A DNA stretch of 64,000 bases from JAUIAI01 sp963732405 (lineage in GTDB: Bacteria; Pseudomonadota; Gammaproteobacteria; Burkholderiales; Burkholderiaceae_E): NCBI GenBank assembly GCA_963732405.1, contig CAVSZG010000006.1:806001-870000 (forward strand). Reading direction: 5' to 3'. Below, piece by piece: positions 17,264 through 26,682 of this stretch (position 1 is the stretch's first letter; each line of letters opens with the position of its first letter). The notes under the pieces are model-generated. The model was not told the origin of the DNA. It saw only the letters and a list, made by a program, of their open reading frames with translations, and ran no database searches. Position numbers and translations under genes: made by a program.

Positions 17264-20053
17264 ATGTTGCCCGAAATCATGTGTGTTCGATGGAAGGGTG
17301 CCCCGTTGCGAGCCAGGGCTGCGGTGGCGGCGATGATCGGGGCGCTCGGCCTGGCCTTGTCCGCCTGCTCGGGCGGGACCGATGACCCGACGGTCGTCAG
17401 TCCGGACGGTCAGCTCGGCGAGTACACCGTCAGTGGCCGCATCAGCGTGGCCGACAGCCTGGCGATCGATTCCGATACCAATGACCCTGTCCAGGTCGGC
17501 CGGACGGTCAATAACTCACTCGGTACCGCCCAGGCGCTGTCCACACCGGTCCAGCTCGTGGGTTACCTGAATGTGCCCGGCGAAGGGCCTGACGGCCCGA
17601 ACCAGGCGGCCGGCGATCTCATCGACGCCTATCGGGTCACCCTGCAGGCCGGCCAGACGGTCGAGATCGATTTTTCCGCGAATCCCGAAGAGACCGATGT
17701 CGACCTGGGCATCTTCGATACCGCTGGCGCACTGCTGGGGCAATCGAACGGGCGCAACTCCTATGAATGTGTCCAGGTCACGGCAAGCGGAGATTACGTC
17801 GTCGCCGCCGTCCTGTATGTCGACAATCCGGGTGCGAGCCGGGGTGGCACGGTGTATCAGATGCGCATCGAAGCACCGGGTGCCGGGACATCCTGTCCGA
17901 ATCGTACGCAGGCCGATGCCGGCATCGTGGCCGGGGAGGTCATTGCCCGGCTTCACGATCCGGCCCGACTCGATGCCAAGGCATTGGCGTCGCCGCTGGC
18001 CAGACCCACGGTGATCAAAGGCGTCATCGGATCGGACGCACCCGCACTGCTGGCAGTGCCGACCGACTGGTCGGCCTGGCGAGTCCGGGCAGGTCTGACC
18101 AAGGGCATGGACGGAACAGGCGGCGTTCATGTCAGAACCTGGGGCGGACTGTCGGCCGGGTTGCCCGACAGCACGATGCGCGTTCTCGATACGCTGGGGT
18201 TTGCCAAGGGTCTGGCGCTGTCGGGGTTGTACCAGTATGCCGAGCCCAACGTGCGGGTGAAGGCGTTCCAGGTGCAGCCGTTTCCGCCCAATGATCGCGA
18301 ATATGCCAGGCAGAAATGGCACTACGATTCGATCGAGCTGACGGGGGCGATCAACGATCTGGTCGCGATCAATCCGCCACCCGCCTATGTGCCGATCGTT
18401 GCCGTGGTCGACAGCGGCATCGTTGCCGATCACCCGGATCTGGCTCGTCAGCAGGTACCCGGTTTCGACTTCGTCTCGGCTCCGACCACGGCGGGCGATG
18501 GCAATGGCGTGGACAACAATCCGAATGATGAAGACCGGTCGACCGGCGCGAGCTTTCATGGCTCTCATGTGGCCGGCACGGTGGCTGCCCAGACCTGGGA
18601 TGGTACTGGCGGGGCCGGGGTTGCGCCGATGGCCAGAATCATGGCCATCCGTGCACTGGGTGCCACGGGTGGCACCAACTTCGATGTGATCCAGGGGATT
18701 CGTTTTGCGGCCGGCCTGCCCAACAGCGCGAATGTCTTGCCCGCGCGCAAGGCCGACGTGATCAATCTGAGTCTGGGTAGCAATTCGTCTGACTGTAGTC
18801 CGGCCGAACAGGCGGTGTTCGACGAAGTGCGCAATGCCGGGGTCATTGTCGTGGCGGCAGCTGGCAACGAATCGGATTCGCGCAGTCTCACCCCTGTCAG
18901 TCGGCCGGCCAGTTGTCGCGGCGTGATTTCGGTTGGCGCCACTGATGCGCAGCGGCGGCGCGCACCTTACTCCAATGGTGGCGCGAATCTGATCGTATCC
19001 GCGCCCGGCGGCGACGGAAGTCAGAACACGACAGGGGCACCGGACAGCATCGCCAGTGCGTCGGCCCAGGTGCGCGGCGGTACCCGCACGCCGGTCATGG
19101 CCTACCTGGACGGTACCTCGATGGCCTCGCCCCATGTGGCGGGGGTCATGGCCTTGATGCGGTTCGCCGCGCCAGGCATCACGCCAGCCCAGGTGGATCA
19201 GCTGATTTCGTCGGGCCAGATCGTCGACGATCTGGGCGAGGCCGGTCGCGATGTCCAGTTCGGCTATGGCCGCATCAATGCGCGCAAGGCGGTTGCTGCG
19301 GCGCGATCACTGAGTGGCACGGCACCGGCGCCGCAGCCCGGCGCCATCGTGGCGAATCCCTCGTCGATCAGCCTGGGCAGTATCCGCAGCACGGTCGAAT
19401 TCGAGTTGCGCGCCTCGGGCTCGACCAATGAACGGGTCGTGGGCGTCGCGACCAACGCCACGACGATCTCTGTCGCCCCCAAACCGGGGGCAGTCGATGC
19501 CAACGGGCTGGGTGTTTATGTGGTCAGCGCGAATCGCGCCGATCTGCAGGGTGCCTCGGCATTCCCGAAGGTGATCGTCACGCTGGCGCCGACGCGTACC
19601 GTCGAAGTGTCGGTCTCTATCGAACCGGGTGGCGGGGCAAACGGTGGCGGCGATCTGGGCCCCGTGTACGTGCTGGTGGTCGATGCCACCGGCACCGAAC
19701 CCGTGCCGATTGCTCAGGCAGCCGTGGCCAGCGCCGTCAACGGCGTCTATGAGTACTCGGTCAAGGTGCCGGGCACGAAGTCGATCGCGGTGGTCGCCGG
19801 CACCGATACCGACAATGACAGCGTGATCTGCAATCGGGGTGAAGGCTGCGGCGCTTACCCGTTGTTAGGCAATCAGGTCCGGGTGCTGGAACCGACGGGT
19901 AATCTGGGGGGCATTGATTTCAACGTTGCGCCTTTCGGTGGCATTTCCGCCTCGTCAGCGGCGGGGTCCGCCGCAGACGCTTCGACGCCCGGCATGATCC
20001 ACCTGCCTCTGGATACCGCTGAACCATCTCGCGCCTTGCGACGACTCAGATAG
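17264..20053 (+). CDS. Subtilisin-like (S8) serine peptidase lipoprotein, copy 1
   Basis: A 929-residue exported protease. The signal ends in LALSAC (Cys35), so it is lipid-anchored. Residues about 95-210 form a PPC-type domain (QLVGYLNVPGEGP ... YQMRIEAPG). The catalytic domain has Asp383 (VVDSGIVADHPDL), His432 (FHGSHVAGTVAAQ) and Ser619 (GTSMASPHVAG). After it come a strand-rich domain (about 690-790) and a C-terminal domain with GTDTDNDSVICNRGEGCGAYP. Start: GGAGGGAAAACC just before ATG 17264; the frame is open further upstream but without a signal. A 6-bp inverted repeat (17197-17211) and a TAGACTCG motif (17220) lie upstream. A close paralogue follows directly. Confidence 0.92.
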   Translation: MLPEIMCVRWKGAPLRARAAVAAMIGALGLALSACSGGTDDPTVVSPDGQLGEYTVSGRISVADSLAIDSDTNDPVQVGRTVNNSLGTAQALSTPVQLVGYLNVPGEGPDGPNQAAGDLIDAYRVTLQAGQTVEIDFSANPEETDVDLGIFDTAGALLGQSNGRNSYECVQVTASGDYVVAAVLYVDNPGASRGGTVYQMRIEAPGAGTSCPNRTQADAGIVAGEVIARLHDPARLDAKALASPLARPTVIKGVIGSDAPALLAVPTDWSAWRVRAGLTKGMDGTGGVHVRTWGGLSAGLPDSTMRVLDTLGFAKGLALSGLYQYAEPNVRVKAFQVQPFPPNDREYARQKWHYDSIELTGAINDLVAINPPPAYVPIVAVVDSGIVADHPDLARQQVPGFDFVSAPTTAGDGNGVDNNPNDEDRSTGASFHGSHVAGTVAAQTWDGTGGAGVAPMARIMAIRALGATGGTNFDVIQGIRFAAGLPNSANVLPARKADVINLSLGSNSSDCSPAEQAVFDEVRNAGVIVVAAAGNESDSRSLTPVSRPASCRGVISVGATDAQRRRAPYSNGGANLIVSAPGGDGSQNTTGAPDSIASASAQVRGGTRTPVMAYLDGTSMASPHVAGVMALMRFAAPGITPAQVDQLISSGQIVDDLGEAGRDVQFGYGRINARKAVAAARSLSGTAPAPQPGAIVANPSSISLGSIRSTVEFELRASGSTNERVVGVATNATTISVAPKPGAVDANGLGVYVVSANRADLQGASAFPKVIVTLAPTRTVEVSVSIEPGGGANGGGDLGPVYVLVVDATGTEPVPIAQAAVASAVNGVYEYSVKVPGTKSIAVVAGTDTDNDSVICNRGEGCGAYPLLGNQVRVLEPTGNLGGIDFNVAPFGGISASSAAGSAADASTPGMIHLPLDTAEPSRALRRLR

Positions 20054-20063
20054 ACATGTCTTG

Positions 20064-20091
20064 GGTCCGGAGTGCCTGTGCATTCCGGACC
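20064..20091 (+). terminator. Strong stem-loop between the two S8 protease genes
   Basis: GGTCCGGA at 20064-20071 pairs perfectly with TCCGGACC at 20084-20091, and the stem continues inward through four more pairs (one G-U) to a CTGT loop, giving 12 bp. It lies 10 nt after the first protease stop. No T-tract follows, so it may be a weak terminator, an mRNA-stabilising hairpin that sets unequal expression of the two copies, or both. Confidence 0.45.
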
Positions 20092-20201
20092 GTGGAAAAC
20101 AATTTGCGCTGCGCTAAATGTTCTGGTCTTTCTATCGAATCGTTACATGTTGGCGGACGAATCGGGCGCTAGACTCGCGGCCAGACAGACGAGGATACAA
20201 A

Positions 20202-23132
20202 ATGAGAGGAATCACCAAGCGCGCTGCCGGGCACAAGTGTGTCGCGGCTCGATCGACCCGTCGAAATGTACCGGCGAGTCTGGGCCTGACACTGGCCGTC
20301 CTGCTGGCGGCCGCCTGTGGCGGTGGCGGGGGAGGGTCGGAACCCCCGCCCGCTGTCGGCAATTCGCCCGCCACACCGGCACCGGGTGCTTCACCACCCC
20401 CGGGTGAACCGGTTCTGGTGCCGGTTCCGGAGCCCAGCACCACCACGCCGAGTCCCGGCCTGGGACCAGCGCCCGCACCCGGCACAGCGCCGGCAAGCTA
20501 CACGGTGAGCGGCAAGATCACGGTGGGCGAGACCAACTCGGTCGATTCGGATACCAATGATCCACAACAGGTCGGCCGGCGTGCCAATGACTCGCTCCAG
20601 GATGCCCAGGAACTGGGCAACCCGGTGCAACTCATCGGCTATCTGAACGTGCCTGGCCAGGGGCCAGCCGGACCCAGTCAGAGTGCCGGCGACACCGCCG
20701 ATGTGTTCAGTGCCAGTCTGCTCGCGGGTCAGACGGTCGAGATCGATTTCTCGGCAGATCCGGACACCATTGATGTGGATCTCGGCATTTTCGACACGGC
20801 GGGCAATCTGATCGGCTATTCGACCGGCCAGAATTCCTATGAATGCGTACGCATTGCCGCCGATGGCAATTACAAGATCGCCAGCGTGCTCTACACCCGC
20901 GACGATGCCAGTAGTGGCGGCACCGTCTATCAGATGCGCGTGACCGCACCCGGCACCGGGGCCAGTTGCGAGAATGTCACTCAGGCCGATGCCGGCATCG
21001 TGCCGGGGGAGGTTATCGCGCGCCTGAATGAATCGACGGTTCAGGCGACCAAGCATCAACCAGCCGCCGCGCTGTCCAGGCCGGTCGTGCTCAAGGGCCA
21101 GATGGGGCCCTCGCGTCCGGCCCTGCTGGCCGTGCCGCGAAATGTCGACGCCACCTTGTCGGCCGCGGGCATGGCGCGCGCGGGCAAGTCAACGGATGCG
21201 ACTGACGCCTGGCAGCTGGGCAGCGGTCTGAGCGATTCGGCGCGGCGCATCCTGGACACCCTCGACTATGCGAAGAGCCTGACCCGGTCGGGCCTGTATC
21301 AATACGCCACACCCAATACCCGGGTGAGCGCCTATCAGGTTCAGCAGTTTCCGCCGAATGATCGCGACTATCTCAAGCAGCGCTGGCATTACGAATCGAT
21401 CGATCTGCCGGCCGCCATCAACAGCCTGGCAGGGATGAATCCCCAGCCTGCCTATGTGCCGATCGTGGCCGTGGTTGATAGCGGCATCGTGGCCGATCAT
21501 CCTGATCTGCGCAATCAACTCGTGCCGGGTTATGACTTCGTGCGCAATGCGGCCGATGCGGGTGATGGCAATAGTCTGGATGCCGATCCGAATGATGAGG
21601 ACACTGCTTCGAGCGCCGTGTTCCATGGCTCACATGTTGCCGGCACCGTCGCCGCGCAGACCTGGGACGGCGTCGGCGGGGCAGGCGTTGCACCAATGGC
21701 CAGGATCATGCCGGTCCGTGCCCTTTCCGATGGCACGGGTACGAGTTATGACGTGCTTCAGGGCGTGCGCTTCGCGGCTGGCCTCGAGAACGACTCCGGA
21801 ACCGTACCGCCGCGCAAGGCTGACGTGATCAATCTGAGCCTGGGCGGTAATCGGGCATGCACGCCCGATCAACGGGAAGTGTTCGGTCTGGTTCGTGCGG
21901 CCGGCGTGGTGGCGACGATTGCGTCAGGCAATGAGTCGACGGTCGAGCGAATGACCGGTGTTGGCGCGCCGGCCAATTGCCCGGACGTGATTTCGGTCGG
22001 CGCAACCGATGCCCAGCGCAAACGGGCCCGTTACTCCAATGGCGGACCTGAACTGATGGTGGTGGCGCCTGGTGGCGATCTGCGTGCGTCGACCACCGGC
22101 AATGGTTTGCCTGACGGTGTCTATAGTGCTTCGGCATCCGTGACTGGCGGGCGTCGCACACCGACCTACATTTCGATCGTTGGCACCTCGATGGCTGCGC
22201 CGCATGCGGCCGGCATTGTGGCCTTGATGCGATTCGTGGCACCAGGCATCACGCCCGCTCAGATTGATGAACTCATCAAGGATGGCTCCATCGTCGATGA
22301 TCTGTTGGAAGCTGGTCGCGACAATCAGACTGGTTTCGGACAGCTCAACGCACGCAAGGCCGTCGAGGCGGCTCGACGCGTGGCGGGCGGCGGTGCGCCG
22401 ACGCCCCCACCGGTGGCCAGCCAGATCGAGGCGCGGCCCAGTAGTCTGAGCCTTGGCAGTATTCGTGAATCCATCGAGTTCGAACTGCGAACCTCGGGCA
22501 ACACGGCTGAACGCGTGGTAAGTGTGGCCACCGATTCGGAGGCGATCCGCGTCAGTCCCAAGGCTGGCGCGGTCGGCAACGACGGGCTGGGTACTTATGT
22601 GGTCACGGCCAATCGGGCGGCCCTTGCCGTGAGTGCATCGGCCTACCCGAACGTGGTGATCACTCTCGAACCCAGCCGCACGCTGTCGGTGCCGGTGGCG
22701 ATCGAGCGACGTTCGGGTGAGACTGCTGGCGGCACTCTGGGGCCGGTGTATGTGTTGATCGTCAATCCCGACGCCGTCGATTCGCCCGCGCTTGCGCAGG
22801 CCGCTGTCCCGGGGCCGGTCAATGGTGTCTATAGCTATTCGGTCACGGTGCCGGGTGCCTCACGGATCGTGGTCGTGGCCGGTACCGATACCGATAACGA
22901 CGGTGAGATCTGCAATCGTGGTGAAGGGTGTGGCGCCTATCCCATCCTCGGCACCCAGATCCAGGTGCTCGAGCCGCGCGGCGATCAGAGCAATATCGAT
23001 TTTGCGATCTCACCCTTCGGCGGCATCAACTCGTCAGGACAATCCGGTCAGTCGATCGCGGCAGGCGATCGCAGCACGATGACGCTGCGACCGTCCGCCG
23101 GGGGCCGTTCCGGTTTCGAGAGGTTGAAATGA
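20202..23132 (+). CDS. Subtilisin-like (S8) serine peptidase lipoprotein, copy 2
   Basis: A 976-residue paralogue of the preceding gene with the same domain order. The lipoprotein signal ends LLAAAC (Cys39), followed by a Pro/Gly/Thr-rich linker (about residues 40-105) that copy 1 lacks. The PPC-type domain has LIGYLNVPGQGPAG. The catalytic triad is Asp426 (VVDSGIVADHPDL), His475 (FHGSHVAGTVAAQ) and Ser663 (GTSMAAPHAAG). The same strand-rich and GTDTDNDGEICNRGEGC C-terminal domains follow. GAGG at 20191-20194 supports the ATG at 20202. Its stop overlaps the PrcB-like gene (ATGA). Intact triads in both copies argue that both are active proteases. Confidence 0.92.
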   Translation: MRGITKRAAGHKCVAARSTRRNVPASLGLTLAVLLAAACGGGGGGSEPPPAVGNSPATPAPGASPPPGEPVLVPVPEPSTTTPSPGLGPAPAPGTAPASYTVSGKITVGETNSVDSDTNDPQQVGRRANDSLQDAQELGNPVQLIGYLNVPGQGPAGPSQSAGDTADVFSASLLAGQTVEIDFSADPDTIDVDLGIFDTAGNLIGYSTGQNSYECVRIAADGNYKIASVLYTRDDASSGGTVYQMRVTAPGTGASCENVTQADAGIVPGEVIARLNESTVQATKHQPAAALSRPVVLKGQMGPSRPALLAVPRNVDATLSAAGMARAGKSTDATDAWQLGSGLSDSARRILDTLDYAKSLTRSGLYQYATPNTRVSAYQVQQFPPNDRDYLKQRWHYESIDLPAAINSLAGMNPQPAYVPIVAVVDSGIVADHPDLRNQLVPGYDFVRNAADAGDGNSLDADPNDEDTASSAVFHGSHVAGTVAAQTWDGVGGAGVAPMARIMPVRALSDGTGTSYDVLQGVRFAAGLENDSGTVPPRKADVINLSLGGNRACTPDQREVFGLVRAAGVVATIASGNESTVERMTGVGAPANCPDVISVGATDAQRKRARYSNGGPELMVVAPGGDLRASTTGNGLPDGVYSASASVTGGRRTPTYISIVGTSMAAPHAAGIVALMRFVAPGITPAQIDELIKDGSIVDDLLEAGRDNQTGFGQLNARKAVEAARRVAGGGAPTPPPVASQIEARPSSLSLGSIRESIEFELRTSGNTAERVVSVATDSEAIRVSPKAGAVGNDGLGTYVVTANRAALAVSASAYPNVVITLEPSRTLSVPVAIERRSGETAGGTLGPVYVLIVNPDAVDSPALAQAAVPGPVNGVYSYSVTVPGASRIVVVAGTDTDNDGEICNRGEGCGAYPILGTQIQVLEPRGDQSNIDFAISPFGGINSSGQSGQSIAAGDRSTMTLRPSAGGRSGFERLK

Positions 23133-23704
23133 GTCGGGCATTGACCTGGATGACCGGGATATTTCTGGCCGCCGCCGTGGTGGGTGGCGGTTGTGTGACG
23201 GAGACTCCCGTGGACGATCGGTCGGCAAAGCTGGATGTGGCAGGCATGAGCAGCAACAAACCAAAACCGGAGCAGGCCGGCGCTACCGCCAGCCCGGTGT
23301 CGGTGGTTCACCAGGCCTCGTTCAGCCAGTGTTCGCCGGCTACCGGTGAGGCCAGGCTGATTCTGTTCGATGCATCATCCTGGGCGGCGCATCTGACGTC
23401 CGTGGGCAGTGATGCGTCGGAACTGGCCGACTGGCAGCCGGACTTCGCGACTCAGACCGTGGTGATGATCGCGCTGGGCCAGAAGTCGACACTGGGCCAC
23501 TCGATCGCACTGAGCGGGCAGGCGCAGCGCTCGGCCGATGCGCTCGAGCTGGCCGTGACGATTGGCGCGCCGGCGCCCGGCATGATGGCGGCCATGGCCT
23601 TGTCCAGACCCTGTGTCTATGCCGTGCTGGCGAGCGCGCCGGTGAGCCGGGTGAATGTCAAGGACAGTGGCAATGGCGACCTGCTGCAACGCTGGACGCG
23701 ATAA
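23129..23704 (+). CDS. PrcB-domain envelope protein coupled to S8 protease
   Basis: A 191-residue exported protein. The N-terminus is a hydrophobic signal with Cys22 (VVGGGC), an imperfect lipobox. Residues about 105-185 resemble the PrcB C-terminal domain: an FATQTVVMIALGQKSTLGHSI strand pair, a central VTIGAPAPGMMAAMALSRP segment and a final VYAVLASAP strand. In Treponema, PrcB is a lipoprotein partner of the subtilisin-like dentilisin complex. Here the start codon overlaps the stop of an S8 protease (ATGA), the same partnership in a different phylum. It is probably a binding partner or inhibitor of the two proteases. Confidence 0.7.
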   Translation: MSRALTWMTGIFLAAAVVGGGCVTETPVDDRSAKLDVAGMSSNKPKPEQAGATASPVSVVHQASFSQCSPATGEARLILFDASSWAAHLTSVGSDASELADWQPDFATQTVVMIALGQKSTLGHSIALSGQAQRSADALELAVTIGAPAPGMMAAMALSRPCVYAVLASAPVSRVNVKDSGNGDLLQRWTR

Positions 23705-23719
23705 ACGGGCCGGCGTGGC

Positions 23720-24199
23720 TCAGCGCAGCCATTTGTGCATGAAACCGGCCCGGCCCATCGCCGGGTCGAGTTGATAGGCCTCGAAACCGGCCCGGCGATA
23801 CAACGCCATGGCACCGGTGTTGCCCTCCAGTACTTCGAGTGTGATCTTGCAGCAGTCCATCTCGAACGCAATGGTCGTCATCGACTCGAGCAGGTCGTGT
23901 GCGATGCCCCGGCGTCGCCAGTCGGTGTGCACGGCAATGTCATGAATGTTAATCAGCCGGCGAGCCGCGAAGGTCGACACACTCCAAAACCCGTCGCACA
24001 GGCCCACGACCTGAGACCCGTCCTGGGCGAGCAGACCGATCCAGGTCGGGCACTGGGCCAGCACGCCGGGAAGTGAGCGCAGGCGGTCTGGATCGAGGGG
24101 ATGGCCACCGCCTTCCGGCGTTTGCGCATAGTGGTCAAGCATTTGGATCAGGCCGGCGCAGTGCTTGGGATCGGCCAGATCGATACGGGTGATCTTCAT
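23720..24199 (-). CDS. GNAT family N-acetyltransferase
   Basis: A 159-residue acetyl-CoA-dependent acyltransferase. The family's core is clear: INIHDIAVHTDWRRRGIAHDLLE, whose WRRRGIA is the acetyl-CoA pyrophosphate loop (motif A), then KITLEVLEGNTGAMALYRRAGFE (motif B). The substrate amine is not predictable. The frame is open far upstream (to 25216), but that part is a shadow of the MFS gene; Met at 24199, followed by KITRIDLADP, is the natural start. It is divergent from the MFS gene with only 21 nt between starts, and nearly abuts the PrcB-like gene tail to tail. Confidence 0.88.
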   Translation of the reverse strand: MKITRIDLADPKHCAGLIQMLDHYAQTPEGGGHPLDPDRLRSLPGVLAQCPTWIGLLAQDGSQVVGLCDGFWSVSTFAARRLINIHDIAVHTDWRRRGIAHDLLESMTTIAFEMDCCKITLEVLEGNTGAMALYRRAGFEAYQLDPAMGRAGFMHKWLR

Positions 24200-24220
24200 G
24201 GCACGAGTATAGTCACGCCC

Positions 24221-25543
24221 GTGCCACTGCCCGCTGATTCGCCGTTTCTGAGCCGCTCCTTCACGGCCTTTCTGATCTCGCGCGTGGTCGGCAATCTGGC
24301 CTTCCAGATGCAGGCGGTGGCGATCGGCTGGCAGATGTATGCCTTGACCGGTGATCCGCTGGATCTCGGCCTGGTCGGCCTGGTGCAGTTTCTGCCCTCG
24401 GTGTTGCTGGTGCTGGTAGTCGGGCAGGTGGCCGACCGCTTCGACCGGCGATGGGTTGTCATGATGGCCGGGCTGGCATTGGCCGGGTGTCTGCTGGCAC
24501 TGATGGCCTTGTCGGCACAGGGTCTGCTCAATCGCACGGCCGTATTCACCCTGGTGTTCCTGATCGGAGTGATGCGGGCATTTCAACTGCCCAGCGCCCA
24601 GGCCCTTGTGCCCAATCTGGTCAATGCGCGGCAATTGCCCAAGGCTATCGCCTGGTCGTCGATCGGATTCCAGGCTTCGTCGATCTTGGGTCCGGCCATC
24701 GGCGGTTTTCTGTATCTGGCCGGGCCGACCCTGGTCTACGGATTGTCGGCGGCGCTCTGGGCTTTGTCGGCCCTGCTGATGATCACGGTCAGGCTGACCC
24801 GACAAGTGCCGGGTCGCGAACCGGTATCGCGTCAGACCTTGTTTGCCGGGTTCGTCTTCGTGCGCTCGCAGCCGGTGATCCTCGGCGCGATCTCGCTGGA
24901 CTTGTTCATGGTGTTGCTGGGTGGTGCGACAGCGCTGATGCCGATTTTTGCCAGCGAGATCCTGCTGGTCGGGCCCTGGGGTCTGGGCCTGTTGCGCGCC
25001 GCGCCCGGAGTCGGTGCGGTCGCCATGGCCGTCGTATTTTCGAAGTGGCCGATCCGGCGCCGGGTCGGTCGCTGGATGTTCATCGCGGCGGGCGGCTTTG
25101 GAATGGCCACGCTGATGTTCGGTCTGTCCCGCCACTTTCATCTGTCGCTGGCCGCGCTGGTGATGCTCGGTGCCTTCGACATGATCAATGTCATCATTCG
25201 CCAGAGCATCGTGCAACTCGACACACCGGATGCGATGCGCGGGCGCGTAGCCTCGGTCAATGCGGTGTTCATCGGCGCGTCGAACCGGCTTGGCGAGTTT
25301 GAATCGGGGCTGACGGCCGCCTGGTGGGGCGCGGCACCGGCGACCGTCGTCGGTGGTCTGGGTACGCTGCTCGTGGCAGGCTTGTGGATTCGCTGGTTCC
25401 CGGCGCTATGGCATCGTGATCGGCTGCAGCGCGAGGACAGCGATGCCATGGTGGTTCACCCGGCGGTCGGATCGCCTGCATCGGACGCGTCGATATCGCG
25501 CCCGCGTGAGCCCGATCGGGCCGGCCCTGCGCGCGTAGAATGA
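24221..25543 (+). CDS. MFS transporter (MFS_3/EntS-like)
   Basis: A 440-residue, 12-span permease, starting LPADSPFLSRSFTAFLISRVVGNLAFQMQAVAIGWQMYALT. It has the VGQVADRFDRRWVVM loop-2 signature. This opening (a short lead, then FxxxxxSRxxSxLG-like) is typical of EntS-type or macrolide/siderophore efflux members. No ATG is available; GTG at 24221 is chosen, and upstream of it the frame runs into the acetyltransferase gene. The C-terminal 45 residues are hydrophilic. Substrate unknown; it could form a modify-and-export pair with the divergent acetyltransferase. Confidence 0.85.
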   Translation: MPLPADSPFLSRSFTAFLISRVVGNLAFQMQAVAIGWQMYALTGDPLDLGLVGLVQFLPSVLLVLVVGQVADRFDRRWVVMMAGLALAGCLLALMALSAQGLLNRTAVFTLVFLIGVMRAFQLPSAQALVPNLVNARQLPKAIAWSSIGFQASSILGPAIGGFLYLAGPTLVYGLSAALWALSALLMITVRLTRQVPGREPVSRQTLFAGFVFVRSQPVILGAISLDLFMVLLGGATALMPIFASEILLVGPWGLGLLRAAPGVGAVAMAVVFSKWPIRRRVGRWMFIAAGGFGMATLMFGLSRHFHLSLAALVMLGAFDMINVIIRQSIVQLDTPDAMRGRVASVNAVFIGASNRLGEFESGLTAAWWGAAPATVVGGLGTLLVAGLWIRWFPALWHRDRLQREDSDAMVVHPAVGSPASDASISRPREPDRAGPARVE

Positions 25544-25571
25544 CGCATCGACAAACACACGGGAGACATCG

Positions 25572-26612
25572 ATGGCCGACATGGAATATTGCCGACTGGG
25601 CACCAGCAATCTGAAGGTCTCGCCCTTGTGCCTGGGCACGATGATGTTCGGTGACCAGACCGATCAGGCCACGAGCGCGAGCATCGTGGCCAGTGCGCGC
25701 GAGCAGGGCGTCAATTTCATCGATACCGCCGACGCCTATTCCAAAGGTGGATCCGAGCAGGTCACCGGGCAATGCATCGCAACCGATCGTCACTGGTGGG
25801 TGCTGGCGACCAAGCTGGGCAATCGCATGTCAGAGCGGCCCAATGAACACGGCTACTCGAGGCCCTGGATGTTGCGCGAAACCGAGGCCAGTCTGAAGCG
25901 ACTCGGCACGGACTACATCGACATTCAGTACATGCACCTTGATCGTGAGTTCGACGATCTGGAAGAGCCGCTGCGCGCCATGGATGATCTGATTCGGGCG
26001 GGCAAGATCCGCTACTGGGGAATCTCGAATTTTCGGGGCTGGCGGATCGCCGAGGTGAACCGGATTGCCGACGGGCTCAACATGCAAAGGCCGGTGGTCT
26101 GTCAACCGTATTACAACCTGCTCAACCGGATGCCCGAGGTGGAGATTCTGCCGGCGTGTTCGCATTACGGCCTGGGGGTTGTGCCCTATAGCCCGATCGC
26201 CAGGGGCGTGCTCACCGGCAAGTATCAACCGGGTGCCAAACCCGATGCGTCCAGCCGCGCCGGTCGTAACGACAAACGCATGATGCAGACCGAATGGCGA
26301 GAGGAGTCGTTGATGGTGGCCGAACGGCTGGCCGGCCATGCTGCCGCGCGAGGCATCAGCCTGGCACAGTTCGCGGTGGCCTGGGTGCTGGCCAATCCCC
26401 TGATCACGTCGGTGATCGCCGGGCCACGCACGCTCGAACAATGGCAGGGTTATGCGGGTGCGCTCGAATTCGACTGGACGGACGAAGACGAGGCACTGGT
26501 CGATTCACTGGTGGTGCCCGGCCACTCGTCCACGCCTTTTTATCACGACCCGCAGTATCCGTTCTACGGGCGGCCCACCGCACAGAACGGGGCACACTGG
26601 GCGACCCGTTGA
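25572..26612 (+). CDS. Aldo/keto reductase
   Basis: A 346-residue NADPH-dependent oxidoreductase with the (beta/alpha)8 aldo/keto reductase fold. The catalytic tetrad is present: Asp51 and Tyr56 in DTADAYSKGGSE, Lys81 in VLATKLGNRM and His122 in IDIQYMHLD. The GISNFRGWRIAEV and QPYYNLLNR blocks, and the late YSPIARGVLTGKY segment, match the YajO/Tas-like branch. It reduces aldehydes or ketones to alcohols; substrate unknown. It starts 28 nt after the MFS gene with GGAGAC before ATG 25572. The downstream FMN dehydrogenase could oxidise 2-hydroxy acids made by such an enzyme, but that link is a guess. Confidence 0.92.
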   Translation: MADMEYCRLGTSNLKVSPLCLGTMMFGDQTDQATSASIVASAREQGVNFIDTADAYSKGGSEQVTGQCIATDRHWWVLATKLGNRMSERPNEHGYSRPWMLRETEASLKRLGTDYIDIQYMHLDREFDDLEEPLRAMDDLIRAGKIRYWGISNFRGWRIAEVNRIADGLNMQRPVVCQPYYNLLNRMPEVEILPACSHYGLGVVPYSPIARGVLTGKYQPGAKPDASSRAGRNDKRMMQTEWREESLMVAERLAGHAAARGISLAQFAVAWVLANPLITSVIAGPRTLEQWQGYAGALEFDWTDEDEALVDSLVVPGHSSTPFYHDPQYPFYGRPTAQNGAHWATR

Positions 26613-26682
26613 TCAGCGATGTCGGCCGGTCGGCGCACCGGATCGGTCAGGCTCCCTCATTGTCAGCCAAGGTTCACGCACC

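Noticed and set aside
17516..19135. 539-codon open frame on the minus strand under the first S8 protease gene
   Set aside because: It has no domain pattern and mirrors the codon bias of the clearly real protease on the plus strand.
24200..25216. Long N-terminal extension of the GNAT protein
   Set aside because: The extension is low-complexity Gln/Arg/His-rich sequence antisense to the MFS gene; the GNAT domain needs only the last 159 residues.
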